DNA from: Porphyromonadaceae bacterium UBA7555
GTDB lineage: Bacteria > Bacteroidota > Bacteroidia > Bacteroidales > Muribaculaceae
Direction: 5' to 3'
DNA: 54,051 nucleotides
Assembly: GCA_002478045.1 (NCBI GenBank)
Contig: DLLT01000014.1
Coordinates: 1 to 54,051 of the forward strand
Translations under genes and position numbers: made by a program
Notes under the pieces: model-generated
Seen by the model: the letters and a program-made list of their open reading frames with translations, nothing else
Database searches by the model: none
Told to the model about the DNA's origin: nothing
Part shown: positions 45,301 to 52,626 of the stretch, piece by piece
How the letters are laid out: the number at the start of each line of letters is the position of its first letter
Position numbering within the stretch: position 1 is the stretch's first letter

Positions 45301-45660
45301 GCCGATTTCGGTGACAGATGCCGGGAACGAGAGTTTAGTCAGTCCCGTGCAATTGAAGAAGGCGTTCTTGCCGATGGAGGTGATGCCGTTACCGATCTCG
45401 AGATCGGTAATATCGTAGTTGTAGGCGAAAGCATCGTCATCGATGGCAATCACTTTGTAGTCCTTGCCACCATAGGTGATCGTGGCCGGAATGACAATGT
45501 CTCCCGAGGGCTTTGTTTCGGATGACAACGGAGCGCGTACCGTGGCGGTTCCGTCACTTTTGGTCGAGTAGTACAGGCCGTCTAACTCGATGTCACGGGC
45601 GTTGGCCGTCAGCGCAAACAAACAGCCTAAAGCTCCGATTAGCAATGATTTGTGGGTCAT
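42331..45660 (-). CDS. BspA-type LRR protein fused to a BtuG-like propeller, T9SS-tailed
   Basis: From the ATG at 45658-45660 the protein is 1109 residues; the frame is open to 45903, but MTHKSLLIGALGCLFALTAN is the obvious signal peptide. Residues about 55-330 are BspA-type leucine-rich repeats (ITSIGKNAFFNCTGLTKLSF; VVKIGESAFEDCKTLAKVSF). A Big2-like region follows (ILSYNKN-type stretch, KPVTSITLDGVVDG). A DUF5074/BtuG-like propeller begins at GMFWLNEEWFGHCSGSINFV and has VVIADAKTLKKIAAFDEIGG and LHVIDTTTDTFVKTIEES. The T9SS tail is VEYYNLQGVRVDADNLTPGI. LRRs of this class bind host or microbial surfaces; the propeller suggests a cobalamin-related ligand. The position in the B12 operon supports the latter; the fusion is unusual. 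Confidence 0.85.
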   Translation of the reverse strand: MTHKSLLIGALGCLFALTANARDIELDGLYYSTKSDGTATVRAPLSSETKPSGDIVIPATITYGGKDYKVIAIDDDAFAYNYDITDLEIGNGITSIGKNAFFNCTGLTKLSFPASVTEIGDYAFNSCTNVTSITFPTGLKVAGPIFQSCHSLTKVTFSWKCVVTELNRTFQDCRVLPSISIPSSVVKIGESAFEDCKTLAKVSFSGNKLKTIGDWAFRGAKFTTLEIPEGVEEIGDMALGAMNGDWNTNKTMTSVTLPSSLKKISYNTFNNCGALTELTIKPAAEPLRITTYYDSYTDMFLSCPEDLSSTTCPLTKLSLGRQLISDKTGADHTGKIFSVKSALEDLFLCGSVTSTPDLSKAEALKYITVATPVIPTVGGFAEGVKTTALVTVPAAGREAYLAAEGWKDFASLANASGVELSIADLTPDANGVYAIGLKKSYAMTTTINDEDTSAKNLTYTAGVSNVLSYNKNNGKVTSGVKGDAYIYVESSENPVVRGVLVAKVAPIKPVTSITLDGVVDGVLRVTYNTMIAANPVIEPSDADLTDFDIAIEDPTLCTIYAAKAFNPTRNFYELTTFKIGETNVTYTAKDGSGTQLTFKLVVEDRERETPIDYTKGMFWLNEEWFGHCSGSINFVGDDYTFTGKVYERENPFQAFGATSQFATVYADRLVVMSKQARDGGDLRGTEAGGGRVVIADAKTLKKIAAFDEIGGDGRAACGVGSDKFYLTHASGVRVCRAQGDTYVLDAADIAGIGGGSAYANQMGDIVAAGNYAFAVQQGKGLHVIDTTTDTFVKTIEESAAQGVVLAADGNVWMMATKKLYCINPQTAEIIKEVAINQSVACQWGSWRHTNFLAAKKKNVLYWMDGGSWSGSGNIYAWDMTGDVPTEPLFSLGKREGMNGNTQSQYGSIGYDDVNDRLMLATTHGASSNYRYNWYYFVDGTTGEELKNFALTPYYWFPAMPVNPDRAEVATDLQKIDLDNYDDPKTVDLTGRFTDADDVDSEISLSIVPANDTQLEDIADVTLTGKQLTITPKTFGDTALRLRSVSRGHVAYHDIAIKIAKVGVDDVAVDAHDSAVEYYNLQGVRVDADNLTPGIYVRRQGNKAVKVVIK

Positions 45661-45757
45661 AAAAGATTTGAGATTTGTTGATGATTGGCCTGAGTGTGAA
45701 TCAATATCACGCCCAAAACCGGAGTCCATAATATGTTTTAATAATGTTTTTGTGCTT

Positions 45758-46711
45758 TTAGAGGCGCACCTTGTATGCAGCGCCCGAGGATGTCCGCACG
45801 ATGTATATGCCGACAGGGAGGTCGGCACGACGGTCAACGTAACGGCCCAGGCATACGCCCGAGAGTGTGTATATGGTGGCTGATGTATCCTCCGAGGGTT
45901 CAACCACCGGGCTCAATTCCTGTATAGCATTGACACTTAGATGATTGTAGTCCAATTCGATATTCCAGTCGACTTCTGTCGAACCATAATCATCACCTTG
46001 TAAGTTGTAGTAGGCCCAGCCGTTGACGGCTCCGTCCTCTAACTCGACAGACGACATTCCCAGTCCGGAATATCCCATTTCTTCGAGTTTGGCATCGCCC
46101 ACCCAATAGCTCCAGTATCCGTTGTACCATCCGGCACGCCACAATATATTTTTCGGCGCGCCTTCTTCCAACTGCCAGTGGTCGTAGTCGTAGGCGCTGT
46201 ATCCGTATTCGCGGTGGCTCAAGGGATGTTCGATGACATGGGTCGTCTTGGCTTCTTCGATGGCTTGGTCGCAGATCTCTTGTGTTGCGGCGCCGGGGGC
46301 TCCGGTCTGCCCCATGCCTGTATTGGGCGTATAGTAATTGAAGGAAATATTGGCATCACCGGCGGCACCTTCGAAGTCGTAGCGCAGGTAATTCATCACC
46401 GCGTGGTCGAAACTGAATCCCGCACCGGCAAATGTATATCCGAAATTGGTCCACTGAATCATTACATCGAAGTCTGTGGAGGCATTGGCTATGGCTTTGA
46501 CCATATCGGCGCCGGAGGGCTTGGCGGTGGTGCTGTCCCAGCGATAGCCCCAGACTTGGGCAGTTTTTTGCCCGTCAAAGAATACGACAAGTGCGGCACG
46601 TGCATCGCCCTCGCCCGCCCAATGGGTGATTTTGTCAAAATCGAGGGTGGTGGCGCCGCACACCGGGGCTACGAAGCAGACTGCGGCAAGAAGAAGTAAC
46701 TGTTTAACCAT
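45758..46711 (-). CDS. Unassigned secreted protein of the B12 operon, T9SS-tailed
   Basis: The 317-residue protein has a signal peptide ending near Gly19 (VCFVAPVCG). The body contains RAALVVFFDGQKTAQVWGYR, GADMVKAIANASTDFDVMIQ and NILWRAGWYNGYWSYWVGD. The C-terminus is ATIYTLSGVCLGRYVDRRAD...GIYIVRTS, a T9SS type A-like tail, distinct from the YYNLQG subtype of its two downstream neighbours. The body is rich in Trp, Tyr and Asp, fitting a ligand-binding surface domain. I do not recognise a named family. It lies 56 bases after the lipoprotein gene and 97 before the LRR-propeller gene, inside a riboswitch-controlled operon, so a corrinoid-related role is inferred. Confidence 0.78.
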   Translation of the reverse strand: MVKQLLLLAAVCFVAPVCGATTLDFDKITHWAGEGDARAALVVFFDGQKTAQVWGYRWDSTTAKPSGADMVKAIANASTDFDVMIQWTNFGYTFAGAGFSFDHAVMNYLRYDFEGAAGDANISFNYYTPNTGMGQTGAPGAATQEICDQAIEEAKTTHVIEHPLSHREYGYSAYDYDHWQLEEGAPKNILWRAGWYNGYWSYWVGDAKLEEMGYSGLGMSSVELEDGAVNGWAYYNLQGDDYGSTEVDWNIELDYNHLSVNAIQELSPVVEPSEDTSATIYTLSGVCLGRYVDRRADLPVGIYIVRTSSGAAYKVRL

Positions 46712-46767
46712 ATAATAAATCGCTTATTACTTATATTTATATATATATGTCAACTATTTTATATATA

Positions 46768-48003
46768 TCAACGCCGACGGGTGGCGGTGGGCACCATGGT
46801 GGCGATGACGTGGAGGTCGGCGGCACGACTTAGTTCGGTGGAAGTCTCGCCAATCCATCCGCAGTACTGGTTGACGGCAGTGTATACGCGTATCCAGTCG
46901 GCGCCGGGCAGCTTGACGGGACGACCGTCGGCATCTACGGCATTGGAGATGTCGAAGCTATTGAGCTCGGGATAGTCGTTGGGGTGATTGTCTACGTACC
47001 CCCAGTCATAGCTGTACAATACGTAATATGTTCCGTTGCCGCTGCGGTCAACGGCGTTTGGGGCCAGACAGCTGCCTTGGAACGTAAGCGTCTGTTGCGG
47101 CATCCATTTGGGCCAATATTCTCCTTCGTGAAAAATGTTGTGGGAGACGTATCCCGTTGCGCCGTTGTTGTCTTTCCAAGGAATGTAATACATATTGTCG
47201 AGTGCGCCGTCTTGTACCGGCTCGGCTGTCGGGTCGGGTCGGCTGTATGTAATTGTATAGTTGTGATGTGTCTTGGACGAATGGTATTCGCTGCCGGCCA
47301 GCTCGTACCACGGGTCATCGGCTATACCGTTGCAATTGGCGTCGTAGCTCACCATCACTATGCCGGGTTCGGCGCTGCCGCCGCGTTCCTCGGGATGGGT
47401 GGCTTCGTAGAAGCAGTTGCCCCAGATGCGAAAGTCGTTGCCGGGGAGATTGACTACGGTATGGTCAAAGGCGAAGGTTACGTATCCGCCGTAGGCGCCG
47501 AGCGAAATCATCACATCGTTGGTGCCGCTGATGCACTCGCCGGCCTTACGTGCCATGTCTTCGGCGGTATCTCCTTCATCGTATCGCGGCATCTCGTTGA
47601 CAAATTGTCCCGGGGCAGGACAATACTCGGTCACGGTGGATATATAGGGGCTGTACTCTACTTCTTCGTGAAGTACGTCCACAGTCATTGTATGGCTCAC
47701 GGGTACGGAGGGGTCTACAATATCGAAACGCAAGGTGTAGCGCCCTTCTTCGGCGGTGAGGAATACCAGTCGGCGTTGTCCTTCGATGATGCTGTCCGTA
47801 CCGTCGGGGCGCGTGATGGTCCAGCGATAGTCCTGACCGGTGAGGGCCGGGTCAAGGTCGAGCTTGGTCATACGTGCCACGCGGTAGTAGTCGTCCAGCC
47901 CGAGGCTGACGATGGGTGTGTCGCCGCCGTTACAGCCGGAGATGGTCAGAACCATCACTGCCGACATTATATATAATATGCCCTTGTATAATGCTTTTGT
48001 CAT
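46768..48003 (-). CDS. Large surface lipoprotein of the B12 operon
   Basis: From the ATG at 48001-48003 the protein is 411 residues. This start overlaps the btuG stop as ATGA and gives a good lipoprotein signal ending LTISGC (Cys24 counted from this start). An N-terminal PKD/Ig-like part (DYRWTITRPDGTDSIIEG, RYTLRFDIVDP) is followed by a domain with DVMISLGAYGGYVTFAFDHT and DFRIWGNCFYEATHPEERGG. The latter also contains SYDANCNGIADDPWYELAGS, which includes a DxNxxGxxDD calcium-loop-like motif. Lipoproteins of this kind are commonly found next to btuG in Bacteroidetes cobalamin loci; the name BtuH is possible but I cannot confirm it. It probably works at the cell surface in cobalamin capture. 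Confidence 0.8.
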   Translation of the reverse strand: MTKALYKGILYIMSAVMVLTISGCNGGDTPIVSLGLDDYYRVARMTKLDLDPALTGQDYRWTITRPDGTDSIIEGQRRLVFLTAEEGRYTLRFDIVDPSVPVSHTMTVDVLHEEVEYSPYISTVTEYCPAPGQFVNEMPRYDEGDTAEDMARKAGECISGTNDVMISLGAYGGYVTFAFDHTVVNLPGNDFRIWGNCFYEATHPEERGGSAEPGIVMVSYDANCNGIADDPWYELAGSEYHSSKTHHNYTITYSRPDPTAEPVQDGALDNMYYIPWKDNNGATGYVSHNIFHEGEYWPKWMPQQTLTFQGSCLAPNAVDRSGNGTYYVLYSYDWGYVDNHPNDYPELNSFDISNAVDADGRPVKLPGADWIRVYTAVNQYCGWIGETSTELSRAADLHVIATMVPTATRRR

Positions 48004-49178
48004 CGTTTTTCGTAAAAGCATATATGTGCCGGGATGTCGCCGGTCCGGACGCTCCATTGGCGTTTGCCGTCGGGATTGAAGCAATAGAGCGTGCCCGAGG
48101 ATACGTAGTTCTTGGCATCGGTGACGTAGATGTCGCCCGTAACGGGATGGACGCTAATGCCATAAGGCATCTTGATATTTTGCTCGGTGCCGTCGGTGAT
48201 GAAGTTGTCGGCCACGCGCTGTCGGTCGCGCACGTTGACTATGCCGTAGGATATGGTGTTGGTGCCGGTAAAGTTGCTCCACGCCACGCCTATATAGTAC
48301 ATACTGTCGTCTCGTATGGCAAGGTCGCTTACGGCGATGTCCAAGCATCCGGCCACGCGCATCTCACCGGTGCCTTCATCGCGTTCCAGATAATACAATC
48401 GGGGCGGCTCACTATTGTAGTCGCCGCGCGAGGTCACCCAGAGCCGTCCGTACCGGTCCTTGCGTATGCGGTGCAGGTTGATGGCCACGGGTATCTGACG
48501 CACTTGCTTGAAGTCTATAAGCTGGATTACGGATACGGTGTTGTCGTAATTTGGCGCACGGTATCCGCCGCTATTGGCGACGTACATATAGTCGTCGACG
48601 ATTTCCATTTCTTCGGGCTGGTATCCGACGATACAGCGTCTCGTCACCTTGAGGCTGGTGGTATCCACCTCGTAGACCGCGCCTTTGGGCGCATCGGGGT
48701 CGATGAGTACCGGGCCGACGTAGCTGCTGACGTATGCCTTGCCGCGATGGAACTTGATGTATCGACAGTTGGGGATGTCTATTTGCGAGATGCGTACGGC
48801 TGTTTTGGCATCCAGGACTTCGACTTTATGGCTGCAATTGACCACGATGTAGAGCTTGCTGCCGTAGATGGCGATGTCGTTGCCGACATCTCCGAGTTCC
48901 TTGATGACGTTGGGGTTGCGCTCGGGATATATATTGCGGGCGTACAGCCCGGTGACGTAGTCCAGATAGTCGAGAGTGCACTTATTGCTGCCCATATTGC
49001 CTTCGTTGAGCAGGTACATACCGCGTATGCGGCCTTCGCTGTCAGGCACTGCCGGCACGGGGTCATACTCTGCCGGCACCACGAGCTCGTCCTCGCGACA
49101 GCTCGTGGTACATAGCATGAGTAGCAGAAAACAAATCATACATCCCGTTAGTCGGAATGACGTATGGGGATGAATCAT
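48000..49178 (-). CDS. btuG: Cobalamin-binding surface lipoprotein BtuG (beta-propeller)
   Basis: From the ATG at 49176-49178 the protein is 392 residues, with a lipoprotein signal ending LMLCTTSC (Cys27). An ATG at 49274 overlaps the btuB stop as ATGA but would add 32 residues before the signal; either start is possible. The body is a YncE/DUF5074-like propeller: MYLLNEGNMGSNKCTLDYLD, DIAIYGSKLYIVVNCSHKVE, VEVLDAKTAVRISQIDIPNC, GYQPEEMEIVDDYMYVANSG and KMPYGISVHPVTGDIYVTDA. In Bacteroides, BtuG binds cobalamin very tightly on the surface and lids BtuB. The order btuB then btuG behind a cobalamin riboswitch matches that system. Confidence 0.88.
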   Translation of the reverse strand: MIHPHTSFRLTGCMICFLLLMLCTTSCREDELVVPAEYDPVPAVPDSEGRIRGMYLLNEGNMGSNKCTLDYLDYVTGLYARNIYPERNPNVIKELGDVGNDIAIYGSKLYIVVNCSHKVEVLDAKTAVRISQIDIPNCRYIKFHRGKAYVSSYVGPVLIDPDAPKGAVYEVDTTSLKVTRRCIVGYQPEEMEIVDDYMYVANSGGYRAPNYDNTVSVIQLIDFKQVRQIPVAINLHRIRKDRYGRLWVTSRGDYNSEPPRLYYLERDEGTGEMRVAGCLDIAVSDLAIRDDSMYYIGVAWSNFTGTNTISYGIVNVRDRQRVADNFITDGTEQNIKMPYGISVHPVTGDIYVTDAKNYVSSGTLYCFNPDGKRQWSVRTGDIPAHICFYEKR

Positions 49179-49270
49179 AGGTCTATATATTATTGTTTTG
49201 TTATGACCGCATTTGCGTGCCGCCTCTGCGGCACGTGCCATCATCGTCTTTGAGCCCAAATTCCTGCTTG

Positions 49271-51400
49271 TCATATCGTCACGGTGAGGGTGAAACGGTA
49301 ATTGCGCTTAGGCATTGGGTAGTTGATGATGACGTCGTAGTCCTGCGAGAACAGGTTGTTGACTTCGACGGTGGCGCGCAGCCCGACTTTGCCCAGGGTT
49401 AAGTCTCGGGTCAGCGATACGTCACTGGTGTACCAGGGCTGGGTATAGTTGTAGCGAATATTTTCCTGCTGGTTGTAGCGCTCGCCCACGTATATGAAGC
49501 TGTAGTTTAGGTTCCATCGGCGCCAGGCGATGTTGGCTATAGCACCTCCGCTGTGATGCGGTATATACGGGATTTGGTCGCGGTAGTAGTTGTCCTCGGG
49601 ATTGGTGATGTCGATGGCGCGTTGCCAGGTGTATTGCAGGCGCAGGGTGATGTCCATGTCGCGGCGCGGGGTGACGGTGGCGGCGGCACTGATATCGACG
49701 CCGCGGATGTCCACGAGGCCCAGATTAAGCATCGTCCAGCGGAATTGCTGCCCCTTGGGATAGGCGACAATCTTGTCGTGCACTTTATTGTAATACCCAT
49801 CGGCGCTGAATTTGATGGACGACAGCAACGAGGTGCGACGCGTGTGGTCGTAGACGATGCCGACGTTGTACTGGGTGACGCGCTCGGGATTGAGCTTGGA
49901 ATTGCCCATATCGGCGTAGTACAAGTCGTTGAAAGTCGGCATGCGGAACGAACGCTTGTAGAACGCACGCAGCGACAGCATATCTGTGCCGCGCTCGTTC
50001 TTGGTGTCTACAAAGGCATAGGAGGCATACACGGCCGGAGTGAATACGTGCTTGGTGGGAGGATCCTGAACATCTTCGAGCATATCGCGTACAAAGGTGC
50101 CCAAAGCCGAGGCCTGTCCTTTGAAGCGGCCGAAGGTGACGGCTGTGGCGGCGGACAGCAGATTGGAATAGCGCATGGGGCGTACAAAGTCGTAGACATC
50201 GGCGTCGAGGCTGTTGTACATAAAGTCGTAGCTGGCCGACACCTCCCATTTGCCGGGGATGATGTCGTACTGGTTGGCCGTGGATACATAGACCTCGCGC
50301 TGACGGTAGAGGTTGTCTACCTTGATTTGCTTGTCGTCGTTGTTGACGTAGTGCGTGCGGTAAAAGGCGTACTTGGCGTTGGCCAGGGTGGTCCAGCGTC
50401 CGTAGGTGGCGCGCCAATGACCTTGGACAAAGCTGTTTGTATCCCAAATGCGCTCGCCGCGTCGCCACACGTTGTTGACGATGGCGCCGGGAATGCCTCG
50501 TTCGCTGTTGTAGTTGTACGCTTTGGCCATCCAACTGCCGCGGGAGGTGGTGCCGAATACCGAAGCCTCGAGGCGCGTGGCGTTGATGTCGCCGTTTTGG
50601 CGCGTGGCCGTGGTGTCATAGGCCACCTCGCCGGCGGGGTTGACGCGGCGATAGCGGAATTTGTATTTGCCGGACGAATTGAGCCATTCGGCACTGAGCG
50701 AGGCGCTCACTCGGCGCGACAACTTGACTTGCACCAGCGCCGAGGGATTGATGAGATCAAAGCTGCCGGTGCGTACTGCCGCACGAGCATGGTATGTCTC
50801 GTCGCCCTCAAATCGGGGGACGGCGGTACGCATATATATTGTGCCGGCGTTGCCGAAGTCGCGTGCCGGCTGCAAGATTTGGCTCTTCTGTCCGTTGTAC
50901 AGCGACAGTGCCTCCATGTTGTCCAGTGAGAATTGTCCGAGGTCAATCTGTCCGTTCTGAGCATTGCCCAAGGCCACGCCATCGTATACCACACCGGTGT
51001 GATTGGTGCCCATCGAGCGTATATTGACGGTCTTGATGCCCCCTACTCCGCCGTAATCCTTGACCTGTACGCCCGAGAAGTAGCGCAAAGCATCGGCTAC
51101 GCTGTTGCTTGATAGGCGGCGCAACTCCTCGCCGGCAAGTGTCTGTACGGGAATGATTTCGGTGGGTTCCCACGGGCGGCGTGTGGTTACTATCAGCTCG
51201 TGCAGCGATTGGATGCTGTCGCTCCATCTCATTGCTCGGGCTTCGATGGCGGCGCTGTCGCGCTCGGCCTCGGTCGATAAAGTCCCATTGGGATTTTGCG
51301 CATACACGGCGGTGGCGGCTGCAAGAGCGAGGACGGCCGCCACGCATACTCGGCGGTATACGCGGTATTCTTTAGGATGTGTCTTAGATGTTTGCGGCAT
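49271..51400 (-). CDS. btuB: TonB-dependent cobalamin receptor BtuB
   Basis: From the ATG at 51398-51400 the protein is 709 residues with a signal peptide ending AVYAQ. The plug domain follows a TonB-box-like LHELIVTTRRP and contains RLSSNSVADALRYFSGVQVK, VNIRSMGTNHTGVVYDGVAL and SLDNMEALSLYNGQKSQILQ. A 22-strand barrel follows, with FYKRSFRMPTFNDLYYADMG, the barrel motif common in BtuB-like receptors, and the C-terminal strand ends NYRFTLTVTI. It imports cobalamin across the outer membrane using TonB/ExbBD energy. It is directly downstream of a cobalamin riboswitch. No substrate other than corrinoids is suggested. The frame is open to 51508, but that extension lacks a signal and overlaps the leader. 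Confidence 0.92.
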   Translation of the reverse strand: MPQTSKTHPKEYRVYRRVCVAAVLALAAATAVYAQNPNGTLSTEAERDSAAIEARAMRWSDSIQSLHELIVTTRRPWEPTEIIPVQTLAGEELRRLSSNSVADALRYFSGVQVKDYGGVGGIKTVNIRSMGTNHTGVVYDGVALGNAQNGQIDLGQFSLDNMEALSLYNGQKSQILQPARDFGNAGTIYMRTAVPRFEGDETYHARAAVRTGSFDLINPSALVQVKLSRRVSASLSAEWLNSSGKYKFRYRRVNPAGEVAYDTTATRQNGDINATRLEASVFGTTSRGSWMAKAYNYNSERGIPGAIVNNVWRRGERIWDTNSFVQGHWRATYGRWTTLANAKYAFYRTHYVNNDDKQIKVDNLYRQREVYVSTANQYDIIPGKWEVSASYDFMYNSLDADVYDFVRPMRYSNLLSAATAVTFGRFKGQASALGTFVRDMLEDVQDPPTKHVFTPAVYASYAFVDTKNERGTDMLSLRAFYKRSFRMPTFNDLYYADMGNSKLNPERVTQYNVGIVYDHTRRTSLLSSIKFSADGYYNKVHDKIVAYPKGQQFRWTMLNLGLVDIRGVDISAAATVTPRRDMDITLRLQYTWQRAIDITNPEDNYYRDQIPYIPHHSGGAIANIAWRRWNLNYSFIYVGERYNQQENIRYNYTQPWYTSDVSLTRDLTLGKVGLRATVEVNNLFSQDYDVIINYPMPKRNYRFTLTVTI

Positions 51401-51604
51401 CTGTCGAATGTGTTGTGCTCCTTCCGCCGTGGCGGACAAGGTGCGAGGGGTGAAACATTTCGCAGATGCTGTTGCCGCATCCTCCGGAACGGACGGCGCG
51501 CAATGCACCGATATTCCCGGCAGGAATTTCGGGTCTGATGAGACTCTGAGCTCGTCCTCGCAAGCCGGCGTCGCTGTGACGCCCTTGGCAGAGCATCGGC
51601 GTTT
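51401..51604 (-). other. Leader between the riboswitch aptamer and btuB
   Basis: About 200 bases of transcribed leader lie between the end of the aptamer and the btuB ATG. This is where an expression platform should lie. I see GC-rich potential stems (for example GCGTCACAGCGACG-type pairing near 51570-51582) but no terminator with a T-run, so control may be at translation. Confidence 0.5.
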
Positions 51605-51803
51605 TTGCTCTCAGGCAGGTCTTCTGACTCGCCTCCGACCGGCTTCGGACGCCTTCCCGTATCGCCTGCGGCGGTATAGTGACGTATGTCCGAGGTCGTG
51701 CCTTTGTGCTGATGCACAGCGGCGTGAGGCTCACAGCAGCGGGACTGTCCGGGATTTACACCCGATTCCCTTTTAAGCACGGCCCGATGGCCGCGCACCT
51801 GTT
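51605..51803 (-). ncRNA. Cobalamin riboswitch (AdoCbl class)
   Basis: On the minus strand the conserved core GGGAATCGGGTGTAAATCCC, followed by GGACAGTCCCGCTGCTGTGA, lies at about 51731-51770. The B12-box region AGTCAGAAGACCTGCCTG lies at 51611-51628. Spacing and the intervening stems (CCGAAGCCGGTCGG) fit the cobalamin aptamer. It should shut down btuB and the downstream genes when adenosylcobalamin is plentiful. The 5' edge is set by the predicted start of transcription near 51803. Confidence 0.95.
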
Positions 51804-51810
51804 TGCGCCG

Positions 51811-51841
51811 CAAAGTTACGACTTCCCCTCCAATTATCAAA
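51811..51841 (-). promoter_or_regulatory. Consensus promoter of the B12 operon
   Basis: On the minus strand TTTG (51841-51838), 19-base spacer, TAACTTTG (51818-51811): a near-perfect Bacteroidetes promoter. Transcription would begin near 51803, at the riboswitch. Confidence 0.85.
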
Positions 51842-52129
51842 GAAAAATTTCCGCAATCCGCGCGCCTTTCTTGCCTTGTTGATTGGTCCGTTGGAATACT
51901 CTGCTGATTATCATTGTTTTAGGCGCGATGTACGCGTCTGCTTTTGTCCGACTAATATTGTTTGCCCACTCGCCCCGGCTTATAACTTGCTTTTTTCTTG
52001 TGCGGATACTAACGTGAATTGCTCGGTATTACGAAAATTATGCGTAACTTTATAGCATTGATTTGATCCCGAGAATTTTACATTGATTTGAGCCCCCCCT
52101 AACGTTTTACTATATTATAACATATAATT
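51842..52129. other. Intergenic, no intact gene
   Basis: AT-rich DNA upstream of the B12 promoter. CATTGATTTGA occurs twice, at 52056-52066 and 52081-52091 (25 bases apart). No coding or RNA gene seen. Confidence 0.4.
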
Positions 52130-52286
52130 ATGGATACTTACGACTACCGTGATGGGTAGAACGGCGATCCGGAACACGACATGTATGCCGATTACGATTA
52201 CCAAACCAATACCGGCAAACCTGTTATTTGACGACGAAGATTACGATGACGAAGAATACGACGACCAAGAGGAGTGTTATGATTGA
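52130..52286 (+). pseudogene. Decayed small acidic protein gene
   Basis: An ATG at 52130 opens MDTYDYRDG, then an in-frame TAG (52157-52159). The same frame continues NGDPEHDMYADYDYQTNTGK to a TGA at 52228. A one-base frame change there restores a strongly acidic run (FDDEDYDDEEYDDQEECYD) to a TGA at 52284. Asp, Glu and Tyr dominate throughout, so the pieces look like one ancestral gene of about 50 residues with a nonsense mutation and a frameshift. Acidic small proteins of this kind can be DNA mimics or antitoxins, but I have no family match. Confidence 0.45.
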
Positions 52287-52425
52287 AATATGAGATATGC
52301 GTTCCGGAAATTGTTTTAAGGGGTCAAGTATATACTTTTCCCTGAAAAATACGTTTAAAGGATACACAGTATACTTTCGGACGTTCATCTTCGCGTTAAG
52401 TGGAATAATTAAACAAGCATTGTCT

Positions 52426-52626
52426 ATGACACACGCAGAGTTTCAATCGTATCGTTTTGATGCTTGTCACGAGCCGAGTGATGAGCAGTTGGGTCAGCTG
52501 ATGGAGAATGCGGCTAAAAAGGTTAGAGAAAGCAACCACGAAGCTGACGAGAAATTTTTTGCCTAGCTTCGACGTGCAAGCAACGAGGCCAAAAAACGGA
52601 TAACCATTCAATTCGATACCAAATGA
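52426..52626 (+). pseudogene. Antitoxin-like gene with premature amber codon
   Basis: The reading frame starts at ATG 52426 (MTHAEFQSYRFDACHEPSDE) and is interrupted by TAG at 52564-52566. It then stays in frame (LRRASNEAKKRITIQFDTK) to a TGA at 52624-52626. That TGA overlaps the ATG of the zeta-like gene (ATGA, 52623-52626), the usual coupling of a toxin-antitoxin operon, which shows that the ancestral gene ran through the TAG as about 66 codons. Such small genes commonly precede zeta-type genes in Bacteroidales. The helical, charged sequence fits an antitoxin. Without suppression only the first 46 residues are made. Confidence 0.7.

Noticed and set aside
49553..50929. Long open frame on the plus strand opposite btuB
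   Set aside because: It mirrors the btuB codons and has no signal, motif or promoter. Similar long antisense frames lie opposite btuG, mfd and the PorU genes and come from the GC-rich codon pattern.
37872..52027. Shared 15-mer CGTGAATTGCTCGGT at 37872-37886 and 52013-52027
   Set aside because: One 15-base match between two places in 54 kb is close to chance expectation; the flanks diverge at once.
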